Below, piece after piece: positions 21,340-32,376 of a stretch of 64,000 bases of DNA. The translations under genes and the position numbers were made by a program. Source of the stretch: Panulirus ornatus (taxonomy: Eukaryota; Arthropoda; Malacostraca; Decapoda; Palinuridae); contig NC_092261.1 in NCBI RefSeq assembly GCF_036320965.1, forward strand, positions 11,777,197-11,841,196, written 5' to 3'. The notes below the pieces were generated by a model, which worked only from the letters and a program-made list of their open reading frames with translations, did no database searches and was not told the origin of the DNA. Position 1 is the stretch's first letter. Each line of letters opens with the position of its first letter.

Positions 21340-21775
21340 CAAGAATCAAATGCTTTTTTAATCATGTTAAAAATTATGACCTCTGTATTGACTGGAGTAA
21401 TGCCAATGCAGTTACTGTAACTCCTTTACACGAAAAATATTAAATCTTCTGTTATTAAATACACAAAGAATTGTAACATCATTATTAATGAAGGTCTATA
21501 CAAACTGGATAGCTTTGTCATAGGCAAAATTTGTAAACAGTTCCCTTGTCCACATTATTAAAATTTTGACAGACCTGAACAAGACCAACCTGAACACTAC
21601 CATCCCGTAATGCTTGTTTACCAATGGTGTCATAGTTACTTCTCTTCCTTGTATATCAACAGACTGTTCTATGTCTTGCATCTCCCCTGACAATGTGATC
21701 ATTACACGAAAGTGCACTTGGGATCTTGTTGCGATTCATTTTCCTAGTCATTTTATGCATATACTAGATGCTGTT
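21340..21775 (+). repeat. Penelope-like end repeat, right arm (inverted)
   Basis: Plus-strand reading gives HVKNYDLCIDWSNANAV and IKYTKNCNI, matching the minus-strand translation of the left arm, then CTTGTTTACCAATGGTGTC and AAAGTGCACTTGGG. Confidence 0.78.
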
Positions 21776-21913
21776 TCCTGTGGGGTAGGGAAGTGCCAGG
21801 AATGGATGAAGGCAAGCAAGTATGAATATGTACATGTGTGTATATGTATATGTCTTTGTGTATTTGTTGAGATATAGATATGTATATATGCACATATACA
21901 CACATATACATAT

Positions 21914-22164
21914 CAGCATTATCCCTGGCGATAGGGGAGAAAGAATACTTCCCACATATTCCCTGCGTGTCATAGAAGGCGACTAAATGGGAAGGGAGCG
22001 GGGGGGCTGGAAATCCTTCTCTCTCGTTTTATTTTTTAAATTTTCCAAAACAAGGAACAGAGAAGGGGCCAGGTGAGGATATTCCTCAAAGGCCCAGTCT
22101 TCTGTTCTTAACGCTACCTCGCTAATGCGGGAAATGGCGAATAGTATGAAAGAACATATCAACA
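21914..22164 (+). mobile_element. SINE-like element
   Basis: Head TATCCCTGGCGATAGGGG, hairpin CTACCTCGCTAATGCGGG, tail GAATAGTATGAAAGAAC. It lacks a (TA)n tail; preceded by a TG/TA-rich LINE-tail scrap (21780-21913). Confidence 0.88.
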
Positions 22165-22344
22165 TGTACATGGTCTTACCGAGGAACTGTGAAATGGAAA
22201 ACCATTTTGAAGTCGGAGAGGAAATTCGGAGTGAAGAAAAGGTTGAGGGGAGACAGCAGGAGGTGTGTAGTGCGTGTGTGTGTGTGGAGAGAACAGAATA
22301 GAGGATGATAGAATGTTAGGAAGAAGGTACCGTTATGATAGGAA
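22165..22344. other. Unassigned sequence
   Basis: Purine-rich, with a short TG run at 22270-22286. Nothing recognised. Confidence 0.5.
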
Positions 22345-22955
22345 GTACCCTGTTAGTGCTTGCCTTACACATTTTTGCATGTTCAGAGCCTGAACACTTG
22401 AATTTTTATTCTGTTTTATTATATCTTTCCATCCCCCATTTGGTCTCCCCCTTCTTTTCCCAACCATCACTTTGTCAACTTTTCACTCGTTCCCATCATA
22501 TGTCCAAACCATTTCAGTACACACACTTCAGCTTTGTCAATCACACTTCTTTCTACCACATCTCTCTCTTATCCTTTTATGCTTATTAGATCAAGTCACT
22601 TCATACTATATATTGTTCCCACACTTTTTATTTGCAACACATTTATCCTTCTCCACACATTCTTATCTATGTCCCATGCCTTGCATCCATAGAACAGTGT
22701 TGGGACTTCCAAACATATCCATTTTTGCCATCCTAGATAACGATCTCCACACAATTCCTAAATACTCCAAGAGCCTCTGTCCTCTCATCCACCCTGACTT
22801 ATTTCTGCTATAACCACTCCCATGTATAAAAAACACTCCACTTCCTCCCAAAAATCCTCATATTGAAAACATACCCCAACTAACGTGTCATCTACCTGGC
22901 AACACCTATTAACCTTGCTATTGTTCCCATTTACTCTCAAATTCCTACAGGAATG
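22345..22955 (-). mobile_element. Old diverged RTE-like LINE fragment
   Basis: Same C-terminal layout as the young family (hexapeptide-level matches around GCMGHR/LYGC, a YLGIVW-type segment, and the position of the WFGH region), with about one base in four changed and multiple frameshifts. Confidence 0.7.
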
Positions 22956-22981
22956 AATGTGTATGTGTATGTGCATGTATG

Positions 22982-22985
<4 letters not shown>

Positions 22986-23067
<82 letters not shown>
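22986..23067. repeat. (TA)n tract
   Basis: 82 bp, tail of the minus-strand SINE on its right; left flank is a TG-rich stretch. Confidence 0.95.
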
Positions 23068-23068
<1 letters not shown>

Positions 23069-23278
23069 CTTTTACACTATTCACCATTTCCCGCGTTAGC
23101 AAGGTAGCGTTAAGAACAGAGAACTTGGCCTTTGAGGAATATCCTCACCTGGCCCCCTTCTCTGTTCCTTCTTTTGGAAAATGAAAAAAAAATAATGAGA
23201 GGGGAGGATTTCCAGCCCCCCGCTCCCTCCCCTTTTAGTCGCCTTCTACGACACGCAGGGAATACATGGGAAGTATTC
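23068..23278 (-). mobile_element. SINE-like element, minus member of a head-to-head pair
   Basis: Reverse orientation, ending in its 5' part at CATGGGAAGTATT, where an oppositely oriented SINE begins. Confidence 0.88.
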
Positions 23279-23480
23279 CTTGCGTGTCGTAGAAGGCAAC
23301 TAAAAGGGGAGGGAGTGGGGGGCTGGAAATCCTACCCCCTCTCTTGTTTCTTTAATTATCCAAAAGAGGGAACAGAGAAGGGGGCCAGGTGAGGATATTC
23401 CCTCAAAGGCCCAGTCCTCTGTTCTTAACGCTACCTCGCTAGCACGGGAAATGGCGAATAGTTTGAAAGAAAAGAAATAT
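23279..23480 (+). mobile_element. SINE-like element, plus member of a head-to-head pair
   Basis: Begins CCTTGCGTGTCGTAGAAGG, so both partners have lost their first 30-40 bp. Together they form an inverted repeat of about 200-bp arms with essentially no spacer. Confidence 0.88.
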
Positions 23481-23485
23481 ATATA

Positions 23486-23922
23486 AATGCTGTCAATGGA
23501 TTGAACCAGGGCATGTGAAGCATCTGGGGTAAACCATGGAAAGTTCTGTGGGGCCTGGAAGTGGAAAGGGAGCTGTGGTTTCGGTGCATTATTACATGAC
23601 AGCTAGAGACTGAGTGTGAACGAATGTGGCCTTTGTTGTCTTTCCTAGCGCTACCTCGCGCACATGAAGGGGGAGGGGGTTGTTATTTCATGTGTGGCAG
23701 GGTGGCGATGGGAATGAATAAAGGCAGACTATGAATTATGTACATGTGTATATATGTATATGTCTGTGTGTGTATATATATGTATGCGATGAGATGTATA
23801 GGTATGTATATTTGCGTGTGTGGATGTGTATGTATATACATGTGTGTGTGGGTGGGTTGGGCCATTCTTTCGTCTGTTTCCTTGCGCTACCTCGCTAACG
23901 CGGGAGATGCTGACAAACCAAA
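23486..23922 (+). mobile_element. RTE-like LINE 3' UTR, long form
   Basis: Starts at GCTGTCAATGGATTGAACC; both CTACCTCGC modules are present (CGCGCACATG and CGCTAACGCGGGAG). No coding part. Confidence 0.85.
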
Positions 23923-23946
23923 TATAATAGATAATAAAACTAAATG

Positions 23947-24151
23947 TATATATTTTTTTTTTTTCATACATATACACCTTATCCCATGTTAGTGAGGTAG
24001 CGTTGAGAACAGAGGAGTGAGCCATAGAGGGTATATCCTCACTTGGCCCACCTCTCCGTTCCTTTTGGAAAATTATAAATCGGAGGGGAGGATTTCCAGC
24101 CCTCCGCTCCCTCCCCTTTTAGTCGCCTTCTACGACACGCAGGGAATACGT
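23947..24151 (-). mobile_element. SINE-like element, diverged
   Basis: Reverse orientation with GTTAGTGAGGTAGCG, CTTTTGGAAAATTA and GCAGGGAATACG; poly-T tract at its tail side (23950s). Confidence 0.8.
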
Positions 24152-24254
24152 TTTAACAAGGTAGTTCCAGGAACAGATGAAGAAGGGTGTTATCCACACG
24201 TTCATTTTTCAGCTGTCATATGCGATGCACCAAAACCACAGGTCCACATCCATA

Positions 24255-24430
24255 TTATATACATGCTGATAACCACAAGGAAAATGAAATGCAATAAGTT
24301 CCCAAGTACACTTTTGTGTAATGATTACACCATCAGGGGAGATACAGGAATGAGATAGAAGACATAGAACAGTCAGTTGATGTACAAGGAAGAGAAATAG
24401 CTGAGATGCCGTTGATAAGCAAGCATTGCT
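24255..24430 (-). repeat. Penelope-like end repeat, third copy
   Basis: ATAAGTTCCCAAGTACACTT, GATTACACCATCAGGGG and AGTCAGTTGATGTACAAGG match the outer part of the arms at 20150 and 21775. Embedded within LINE 3' UTR sequence. Confidence 0.7.
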
Positions 24431-25190
24431 ATCCCGTGTCAGCAGGATAGTGCTAGGAAACATAAAGGCCACATCCGCTCACATCCATACATGAGCCATC
24501 GTGTTATGCACCAAAACCACAGCTCCCTATCCATATCCAGGCCCTACAAACTTTTTTGACAGCATGTTGACCCCAGTGTAACACATCATTCCAGTCACTC
24601 TATTCCATGCATGCCTTTCACCCTTCTGCAGTATTCAAGCCCCAATCCTACAAAATCTTTTTCACTCCATCCTTCCATCTACAGTTTGGTGTTCTTCTGC
24701 TTCTGACACATATATCCTCTTTGTCAACCTTTCCTCACCCATTCTCTCCACATATCCGAACCATTTCAGTACACCCTCTTCTGCTCTTTCAACCACACTT
24801 TTCATATCCACACCTCTCCTTTACCCTTTCATTACTTACTTGATCAAACCACCTCACACCACGTATTGCCCTCAAACGTTTCATTTCCAGCGCATCCACC
24901 TTCTTCCGCACAACTTCACCTATAGCCCACACCTTGCAACCATATGACCCATTTTTGCTATCCAAGATAACATTCTCCACACATTCTTCCTCCACCCTAT
25001 GACTCGCTCCAGTTTCCATAGTTCCATTTGCTGCCAAGTCCACTCCCAAGATATCTAAAACACTTAACTTCCTCCAATTTTTCTCCATTTAAACAAACCT
25101 GTCCCTCAACCCTGCTGAACCTAATAACCTTGCTTTAATTCTCATTTACTCTCAACTTTCTCCTTTCACACACACTTCCAACAAATTACT
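24430..25190 (-). mobile_element. RTE-like LINE 3' part, old copy
   Basis: Long-form 3' UTR remnants (CCAAAACCACAGCTCCC) and then C-terminal coding: YGCKVWAIGEVV, LEMKRLRAIRGVRWFDQVSNERV (24789-25088 minus). Stops and small deletions throughout. Confidence 0.78.
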
Positions 25191-26637
25191 GATTTACAGA
25201 AACATACAAAGGTAAAATATATTAATGAGAAACCATTATACAAATTTTTATAGTATGTTGCTCAGCCAAATATCTATTTCTGAACAGCAGTTGTTCAAAG
25301 ATACTGTACCAACTGTATACCAAGATCATATGCATTATCCTGGCTATTATCAGGTGGTCATTATAAAACAATGGCAATTTGTTAAGTCTGATTCCCATCT
25401 CTGAATTAAACTGCACCCTATTGAAAATCTGCCACATGCCTAAGCTTTGATCTGTTGCCCACCAAGCACTTTCTGAAGGTGACAATACAAAAACTATATA
25501 TGTGAAATGAATCCAACATTAATGCAGAAATCTGGTAGGATTTGCAATGGCTACAAGTTCACACTACAGTTTGATAAAAACTGAAATCATCCCATTAATT
25601 ATTTAATCTGAGTAATGATCAAAGCCATGCTAAGTGAAGAGCTAATGGATTATGTTGATCAAGTTTAGTAGATGCAGTTTATCAAATAATCAAGCTTAAG
25701 TAATCATACAACTGAAAATAGTAATTTGCCATACAAATGCTTAAAAATAAATGTACCTGAGCACAGTGACCATTAAGTAAACTGTTATCTGAAAGATCGC
25801 CAGGGCAATGGTTTGTGCACTACAGAAACTCAAATTTGTACATTATGCATAGTGTCAATACTATGTACATGAGTTGCCATCATTTCCTTATGATTTGCAA
25901 TAAGTTTGTGTCCAAAATGGCTATTTCATTGACATGAGCAATTTCATTCACAAATATTTTGACACCAAAAAAATTAGAAATGAAATTCTAAGAAGTTTTT
26001 AGTTTATGTCTTTAAACCATTTGCATTATGGGTGGAATACCCAGGAAAGTACATTATTCAAGCTTGACACATTAGCATTAATACTACTTGACTATATTGT
26101 GTATTCAGTGTATCTTCATGCAATCCTTGCTTCATATGAAATTACAACAGGTCAAACCTGAACAGTGTGAGCTAATATTGAATAAATGATTGTAATTTGA
26201 GTAAAAATTAAGCCATAAGAATGTACCTCAAGGAAATATGGTAACAAATTGGAAAATGTACAATTAAAAGGTAAATAGTATGAAAATTTACTAAAAATGA
26301 ATGAGACTAAGTATGAGAACACTTATGTACATAGTCTAACATATACTATCCCACAACTGCAAAATGCTGTCAGAGCCTAGTTAGAAAAAACTTTGTTCAT
26401 GTAAATCATTTTTACTGAAGTGAGAGCATAAGAATGAAATTCTATTATGTGCTTACCCTGCATGGCTTTTTGGGAATCAAAAAAAAATTGTCACTGACAG
26501 CTCCATGAATAGTAGCACTTATAAAGATATATAAATGAAAAAATGTAGGATTTGATAAAATATAAAACAATGATGCTTTGAATTTAAATATATATTTCAT
26601 AACAAACTCCCATAATATATACAGTAACCCCAAGTTC
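25190..26637 (-). other. Candidate 3' UTR and downstream flank of the carrier gene
   Basis: About 1.4 kb of AT-rich sequence directly after the carrier stop codon (minus strand). None of the window's repeat families is seen in it. One minus-strand ATTAAA-type hexamer is at 25602-25607; I cannot say it is used. No credible coding region was found. The limits of the UTR are not determined. Confidence 0.45.
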
Positions 26638-26788
26638 TTACACATATCGTGGAAGAAATAGACCAAATTTCGATTCAATGCCTCTGAAGATGGGAACAGC
26701 AACTTTATATCCTCCAATATGGTCTGGATTAGTTGAACGAAGATCTGCAGCTGTGGCTGGAAGCTGGGCTTCAGATCCAGTAGGCCGA
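26638..26788 (-). CDS. aralar1: Aspartate/glutamate mitochondrial carrier, last coding exon with stop
   Basis: Terminal coding exon. The acceptor is TTTTTTAG (ct at 26789-26790). It then reads RPTGSEAQLP, continues with NPDHIGGYKVAVPIF and ends KFGLFLPRYV followed by TAA (26638-26640). This C-terminal extension after the carrier domain is typical of aspartate/glutamate carriers and absent from ordinary small SLC25 members, which supports aralar/citrin over another carrier. The joined sequence across the splice is DFGGN-RPTGSE. The unique AT-rich sequence below position 26637 is the likely 3' UTR. Confidence 0.93.
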
Positions 26789-26789
26789 C

Positions 26790-27060
26790 TAAAAAATATC
26801 AACATTAGAACTAGTGAACAGGATTTACAATAAATATAATAAAAAACTAAGTCAGTCAAGAGAGATTATGCTTTTATGCTTATCTTTATGTAAAAAGAGT
26901 ACATCCAACATAAAACCTACTGCACTTTTAACAATATTAATGAAAGGAATAAAGTGTGCATTAGTTATGGAGACTAATGTCATTACCATTTAGTTCAGAG
27001 AGCAGAAGAGGGTGTGTTGAATCGCATTTGGACATATGGAGAGATTGTTCCCATTAACTT
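26790..27060. other. Last intron of the carrier gene, left part
   Basis: AT-rich; includes a 50-bp plus-strand LINE scrap at 26998-27050 (AGAGCAGAAGAGGGTGTG). Confidence 0.6.
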
Positions 27061-27440
27061 TGGTGTCCTACCCCCGCACAACTCTATCTATAGCCCATGC
27101 CTCGCAACCATATAACATTGTTGGAACCACCATTCCTTCAAACATACCCAATTTTGTTTTCCAAGATAATGTTCTTGACCCACACATTTTTCAACGCTCA
27201 CTGAACTTTCGCCCCCTCCCCCATCCTATGATTCACTTCCGCTTCCATGGTTCCATTCACTGCCAAATCCATTCCCAGATATCTGAAGCACTTCAATTCC
27301 TCCAGTTTTTCTCCATTCAAACTTACCTCCCATTTGACTTGTCCCTCAACCCTATGGTACCTAATAACCTTGCTCTTATTTACATTTACTCTCAGCTTTC
27401 TTCTTTCACACACTTTACAAAACTCAGTCACCAGCTTCTG
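27060..27440 (-). mobile_element. RTE-like LINE fragment inside the last carrier intron
   Basis: Minus-strand EFCKVCERRKLRVNVNKSKV to YLGMDLAVNGTMEAEV, continuing to the GCEAWAID region. Same orientation as the host gene. The scrap at 26998-27050 lies opposite, suggesting a rearranged insertion. Confidence 0.82.
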
Positions 27441-27724
27441 CTACTGATAAGCAGTCATTGTCTTATCCACACATAAGTACTTTAGAGTAAAATAAATACG
27501 AAATACCATTAATATAATGAAAAAAAACTGTGTTTAGGTGTGGAATTTTCCACATGTAATGTAATGTCCTCGCTCAAAAAGTTTCAGATTAGCAATGCTC
27601 CAGTATAAAGTTTTATTTTCAAGATTTGGTAATATGTAATGATTTATTAGTTTAAAAAGAGAAGGCATGCTACCTAAAAACAACACATTACTAAATACTT
27701 AGTAAGAGATTACGCAATACATAC

Positions 27725-27815
27725 TTTCCACCGAAGTCAACATAGAATAGTCTCTGCAAGACTTCATAAGTTACAAGCGTCACACCAAACTGCGGCGATG
27801 ACCTGAACACCCGAG
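27725..27815 (-). CDS. aralar1: Aspartate/glutamate mitochondrial carrier, penultimate exon
   Basis: A 91-nt exon (2 + 29 codons + 2) too short for ordinary ORF calling. On the minus strand TTTCAACAG precedes CTCGGGTG, and translation gives [17 protein letters not shown]..., ending YVDFGG plus AA before a GTATGT donor (27719-27724). This is the sixth transmembrane region of the carrier. The [10 protein letters not shown] block is near-invariant in aralar/citrin. Phases fit both neighbours: G+CT = Ala upstream, AA+T = Asn downstream. It sits 936 bp upstream of the final exon, and that short intron contains a decayed LINE fragment (27060-27440). Confidence 0.94.
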
Positions 27816-28003
27816 CTGTTGAAAATAAAATTTTGGCAAATTAAATTTGTATCGATCTACATAAAACAAAACTGACTATATGTTAAGTGTAGTACTCTCT
27901 CATTTAATTGGATTTGAATGAAATGAATAGTATAGTCGACCAAACCTGAAAAAAATCATGAAGTAAAAATTTACAAGCTGAAATATGTAAATAATCATTT
28001 ATA

Positions 28004-28006
<3 letters not shown>
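27816..28006. other. Carrier intron, unassigned
   Basis: AT-rich unique sequence upstream of the exon acceptor; no feature seen. Confidence 0.5.

Positions 28007-28078
<72 letters not shown>
28007..28078. repeat. (TA)n tract
   Basis: 3' tail of the minus-strand LINE end on its right. Confidence 0.95.
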
Positions 28079-28082
<4 letters not shown>

Positions 28083-28295
28083 TTATTATTTTTATTATAC
28101 TTTGTCGCTGTCTCCCGCATTTGCGAGGTAGCGCAAGGAAACAGACGAAAGAAATGGCCCAACCCCCCCCATACACATGTATATACATACGTCCACACAC
28201 GCAAATATACATACCTACACAGCTTTCCATGGCTTACCCCAGACGCTTCACATGCCTTGATTCAATCCACTGACAGCACGTCAACCCCGGTATAC

Positions 28296-28297
<2 letters not shown>
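28079..28297 (-). mobile_element. RTE-like LINE 3' end only
   Basis: Short-form 3' UTR from the GCATTTGCGAGGTAGCGC hairpin to the stop-codon region (CCCCGGTATACCACAT), cut there by (TA)n. Confidence 0.87.

Positions 28298-28364
<67 letters not shown>
28298..28364. repeat. (TA)n tract
   Basis: Interrupts a LINE copy near its stop codon. Confidence 0.95.
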
Positions 28365-28368
<4 letters not shown>

Positions 28369-28396
28369 AAGGATCACAATTTTGCGCATGATCAAG

Positions 28397-28465
28397 ATAT
28401 TCCTATGAGTCCACGGGGAAAATGAAACACAAAAAGTTCATTTTCCCCGTGGACTCATAGGAATA

Positions 28466-28466
<1 letters not shown>
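28397..28466. repeat. Perfect 30-bp inverted repeat (hairpin)
   Basis: Left arm 28397-28426 and right arm 28437-28466 are exact reverse complements separated by 10 bases (28427-28436). The arm contains ATGAGTCCACGGGGAAAATG. The (G)AAAATGAAA-AAGTTC context resembles the outer end of the Penelope-like repeat (24277-24303), so this may be two such ends joined. It lies between two (TA)n tracts. Confidence 0.9.

Positions 28467-28468
<2 letters not shown>

Positions 28469-28552
<84 letters not shown>
28469..28552. repeat. (TA)n tract
   Basis: 84 bp; the right flank is LINE coding sequence entered in mid-RT. Confidence 0.95.
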
Positions 28553-28556
<4 letters not shown>

Positions 28557-29790
28557 GTGGAAGGTATTAAGAATATATGGTGTGGGAGGCAAGTTGTTAG
28601 AAGCAGTGAAAAGTTTTTATCGAGGATGCAAGGCATGTGTACGTGTAGGAAGAGAGGAAAGTGATTGGTTCTCAGTGAATGTAGGTTTGCGGCAGGGGTG
28701 TGTGATGTCTCCATGGTTGTTTAATTTGTTTATGGATGGGGTTGTTAGGGAGGTAAATGCAAGAGTCTTGGAAAGAGGGGCAAGTATGAAGTCTGTTGGG
28801 GATGAGAGAGCTTGGGAAGTGAGTCAGTTGTTGTTTGCTGATGATACAGCGCTGGTGGCGGATTCATGTGAGAAAGTGCAGAAGCTGGTGACGGAGTTTG
28901 GTAAAGTGTGTGGAAGAAGAAAGTTAACAGTAAATGTGAATAAGAGCAAGGTTATTAGGTACAGTAGGGTTGAGGGTCAAGTCAATTGGGAGGTGAGTTT
29001 GAATGGAGAAAAACTGGAGGAAGTGAAGTGTTTTAGATATCTGGGAGTGGATCTGTCAGCGGATGGAACCATGGAAGCGGAAGTGGATCATAGGGTGGGG
29101 GAGGGGGCGAAAATTTTGGGAGCCTTGAAAAATGTGTGGAAGTCGAGAACATTATCCCGGAAAGCAAAAATGGGTATGTTTGAAGGAATAGTAGTTCCAA
29201 CAATGTTGTATGGTTGCGAGGCGTGGGATATGGATAGAGTTGTGCGCAGGAGGATGGATGTGCTGGAAATGAGATGTTTGAGGACAATGTGTGGTGTGAG
29301 GTGGTTTGATCGAGTAAGTAACGTAAGGGTAAGAGAGATGTGTGGAAATAAAAAGAGCGTGGTTGAGAGAGCAGAAGAGGGTGTTTTGAAATGGTTTGGG
29401 CACATGGAGAGAATGAGTGAGGAAAGATTGACCAAGAGGATATATGTGTCGGAGGTGGAGGGAACGAGGAGAAGAGGGAGACCAAATTGGAGGTGGAAAG
29501 ATGGAGTGAAAAGGATTTTGTGTGATCGGGGCCTGAACATGCAGGAGGGTGAAAGGAGGGCAAGGAATAGAGTGAATTGGAGCGATGTGGTATACAGGGG
29601 TTGACGTGCTGTCAGTGGATTGAATCAAGGCATGTGAAGCATCCGGGGTAAACCATGGAAAGCTGTGTAGGTATGTATATTTGCGTGTGTGGACGTGTGT
29701 ATGTACATGTGTATGGGGGGGGTTGGGCCATTTCTTTCGTCTGTTTCCTTGCGCTACCTCGCAAACGCGGGAGACAGCGACAAAGTATAA

Positions 29791-29807
<17 letters not shown>
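28553..29807 (+). mobile_element. RTE-like LINE, 5'-truncated, open to the stop
   Basis: Begins at LWKVLRIYGVGGKLLE right after (TA)n and stays open to VVYRG TGA at 29602-29604. Carries QGCVMSPWLF, FADD and GRPNWRWKDG, then a short 3' UTR and poly-A. It lacks the endonuclease and the first RT blocks, including the FMDLE aspartate, so it cannot be autonomous. Confidence 0.92.
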
Positions 29808-29824
<17 letters not shown>

Positions 29825-29826
29825 TA
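29808..29826. repeat. Short (TA)n tract
   Basis: LINE tail directly followed by a SINE missing its first ~20 bp. Confidence 0.85.
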
Positions 29827-30060
29827 ATGGAGAAACAATACTTCCCACATATTCCCTGCGTGTCGTAGAAGGCGATTAAAAGGGGAGGGAGCTGGGGGCT
29901 GGAAATCCTCCCCTCTCATTTTTTTTAATTTTCCAAAAGAAGGAACAGAGAAGGGGGGGGGGGGGGGCGCAGGTGAGGATATTCCCTCAAAGGCCCAGTC
30001 CTCTGTTCTTAATGCTACCTTGCTAACGCGGGAAATGTCGAATAGTATGAAAGAAATAAT
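29827..30060 (+). mobile_element. SINE-like element
   Basis: GGAGAAACAATACTTCCC start; a poly-G expansion near 29955-29967; hairpin CTACCTTGCTAACGCGGG. Confidence 0.88.
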
Positions 30061-30074
30061 ATATATATATATTT

Positions 30075-32010
30075 TTGTTTTTTCTATTTTGCTGTCTCTC
30101 GCGTTTGCGAGGTAGCGCAAGGAAACAGACGAAATAAATGGCCCAACCCACCCCCACATACATGTATATACATACGTCCACACACGCAAATATACATACC
30201 TACACAGCTTTCCATGGTTTACCCCATACACTTCACATGCCCTGATTCAATCCACTGACAGCACGTCAACCCTGGTATACCACATTGCTCCAATTCACTC
30301 TATTCCTTGCCCTCCTTTCACCCTCCTGCATGTTCAGGCCCCGATCACACGAAATCTTTTTCACTCCATCTTTCCACCTCCAATTTGGTCTCCCACTTCT
30401 CCTCGTTCCCTCCACCTCCGACACATATATCCTCTTGGTCAACCTTTCCTCACTCATTCTCTCCATGTGCCCAAACCATTTCAAAACACCCTCTTCTGCT
30501 CTCTCAACCATGCTCCTTTTATTTCCACACGTCTCTCTTACCCTTACGTTACTTACTCGATCAAACCACCTCACACCACACATTGTCCTCAAACATCTCA
30601 TTTCCAGCACATCCATCCTCCTGCGCACAACTCTATCCATAGCCCACACCTCGCAACCATACAACATTGTTGGAACCACTATTCCTTCAAACATACCCAT
30701 TTTTGCTTTCCGAGATAATGTTCTCGACTTCCACACATTCTTCAAGGCTCCTAGGATTTTCGCCCCCTCCCCCACCCTATGATCCACTTCCGCTTCCATG
30801 GTTCCATCCGCTGCCAGATTCACTCCCAGATATCTAAAACACTTTACTTCCTCCAGTTTTTCTCCATTCAAACTTATCTCCCAATTGACTTGACCCTCAA
30901 CCCTACTGTACCTAATAACCTTGCTCTTATTCACATTTACTCTTAACTTTCTTCTTTCACACACTTTACCAAACTCAGTCACCAGCTTCTGCAGTTTCTC
31001 ACATGTATCAGCCACCAGCGCTGTATCATCAGCGAACAACAACTGACTCACTTCCCAAGCTCTCTCATCCCCAACAGACTTTATACTTGCCCCTCTTTCC
31101 AAAACTCTTGCATTCACCTCCCTAACAACCCCATCCATAAACAAATTAAACAACCATGGAGACATCACACACCCCTGCTGCAAACCTACATTCACTGAGA
31201 ACCAATCACTTTCCTCTCTTCCTACACGTACACATGCCTTACATCCTCGATAAAAACTTTTCACTGCTTCTAACAACTTGCCTCCCACACCATATATTCT
31301 TAATACCTTCCACAGAGCATCTCTATCAACTCTATCATATGCCTTCTCCAGATCCATAAATGCTACATACAAATCCATTTGCTTTTCTAAGTATTTCTCA
31401 CATACATTCTTCAAAGTAAACACCTGATCCACACATCCTCTACCACTTCTGAAACCACACTGCTCTTCCCCAATCTGATGCTCTGTACATGCCTTCACCC
31501 TCTCAATCAATATCCTCCCATATAATTTACCAGGAATACTCAACAAACTTATACCTCTGTAATTTGAGCACTCACTCTTATCCCCTTTGCCTTTGTACAA
31601 TGGCACTGTGCACGCATTCCTCCAATCCTCAGGCACCTCACCATGAGTCATACATACATTAAATAACCTTACCAACCAGTCAATAATACAGTCACCCCCT
31701 TTTTTAATAAATTCCACTGCAATACCATCCAAACCTGCTGCCTTGCCGGCTTTCATCTTCCGCAAAGCTTTTACTACCTCTTCTCTGTTTACCAAATCAT
31801 TTTCCCTAACGCTCTCACTTTGCACACCACCTCGACCAAAACACCCTATATCTGCCACTCTATCATCAAACACATTCAACAAACCTTCAAAATACTCACT
31901 CCATCTCCTCACATCACCACTACTTGTTATCACCTCCCTATTTGCGCCCTTAACTGAAGTTCCCATTTGCTCCCTTGTCTTACGCACTTTATTTACCTCC
32001 TTCCAGAACA
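30075..32010 (-). mobile_element. RTE-like LINE, 5'-truncated, complete RT open frame
   Basis: Short 3' UTR (30075-30265), then an uninterrupted minus-strand frame from 30266 to about 32010: FWKEVNKVRKTREQ, AAGLDGIAVEF, FMDLEKAYDR, QGCVMSPWLF, FADD, YGCEVWAMD, GRPNWRWKDG. The endonuclease and most of the linker are absent. The first 14 residues of the formal ORF (to 32047) come from flanking DNA. Confidence 0.92.
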
Positions 32011-32376
32011 TACAGAAAAAGGAATGGCTGCTCTCAACCATGGTCACAGCTTAAGCGTCGCGTCATGAGAAGAACCATCATAATGGAGTTGCACGGACTG
32101 TGATCCTTGCTGTGGTTTCAAGAATGTTCTTCCGCCCACCAGTGATGCTACTACCTTTGTGAATCAAGAACCATTGCAACACAAACCTCGCCAGGTGGTA
32201 GAGTGTCCCGCAGTGTATCAAGACAGACTTCCCCAGAACTTTTTAAAGGGGAAGTAAATGTTTATAGTTGTGTTACTGGAGTGATAGTTTTCATACATGG
32301 TGCTTTGACAAGAAAATAGTGAAATTGGAAAAAATGTAGCTTAGACATTGAAGCTTATTGATACAGTGGTTAAATT
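32011..32376. other. Unassigned sequence between two LINE copies
   Basis: Single-copy in this window. It has a more balanced base composition than its surroundings. A plus-strand reading LNHGHSLKRRVMRRTIIM ends in a stop near 32101 but is short and unsupported. Confidence 0.5.

Larger units (their letters stand above)
20150..21775 (-). mobile_element. Penelope-like retroelement with inverted end repeats
   Basis: Central minus-strand part encodes a Penelope-type RT: ...IWFRYVDDVLCVWPS (YVDD at 21216-21227) then FKFSIYRKPTNVCSYVHYYS, and further downstream (20394-20640) RTGQESNALFNLVKHYDHCPDW...SANSI, the region near the GIY-YIG endonuclease. Several frameshifts. Segment 20150-20640 recurs reverse-complemented at 21340-21775 (roughly three-quarters identical by eye), so the element is flanked by inverted copies of its own 3' end. 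A third copy of the outer part is at 24255-24430 and a scrap near 28397. Confidence 0.8.

Noticed and set aside
28403..28714. Repeated 67-, 111- and 150-codon frames antisense to every LINE copy (for example 10548-10883, 30307-30642, 34813-35148)
   Set aside because: They mirror the LINE coding strand exactly, move with it in every copy, and show no protein domains. They result from base-composition bias.
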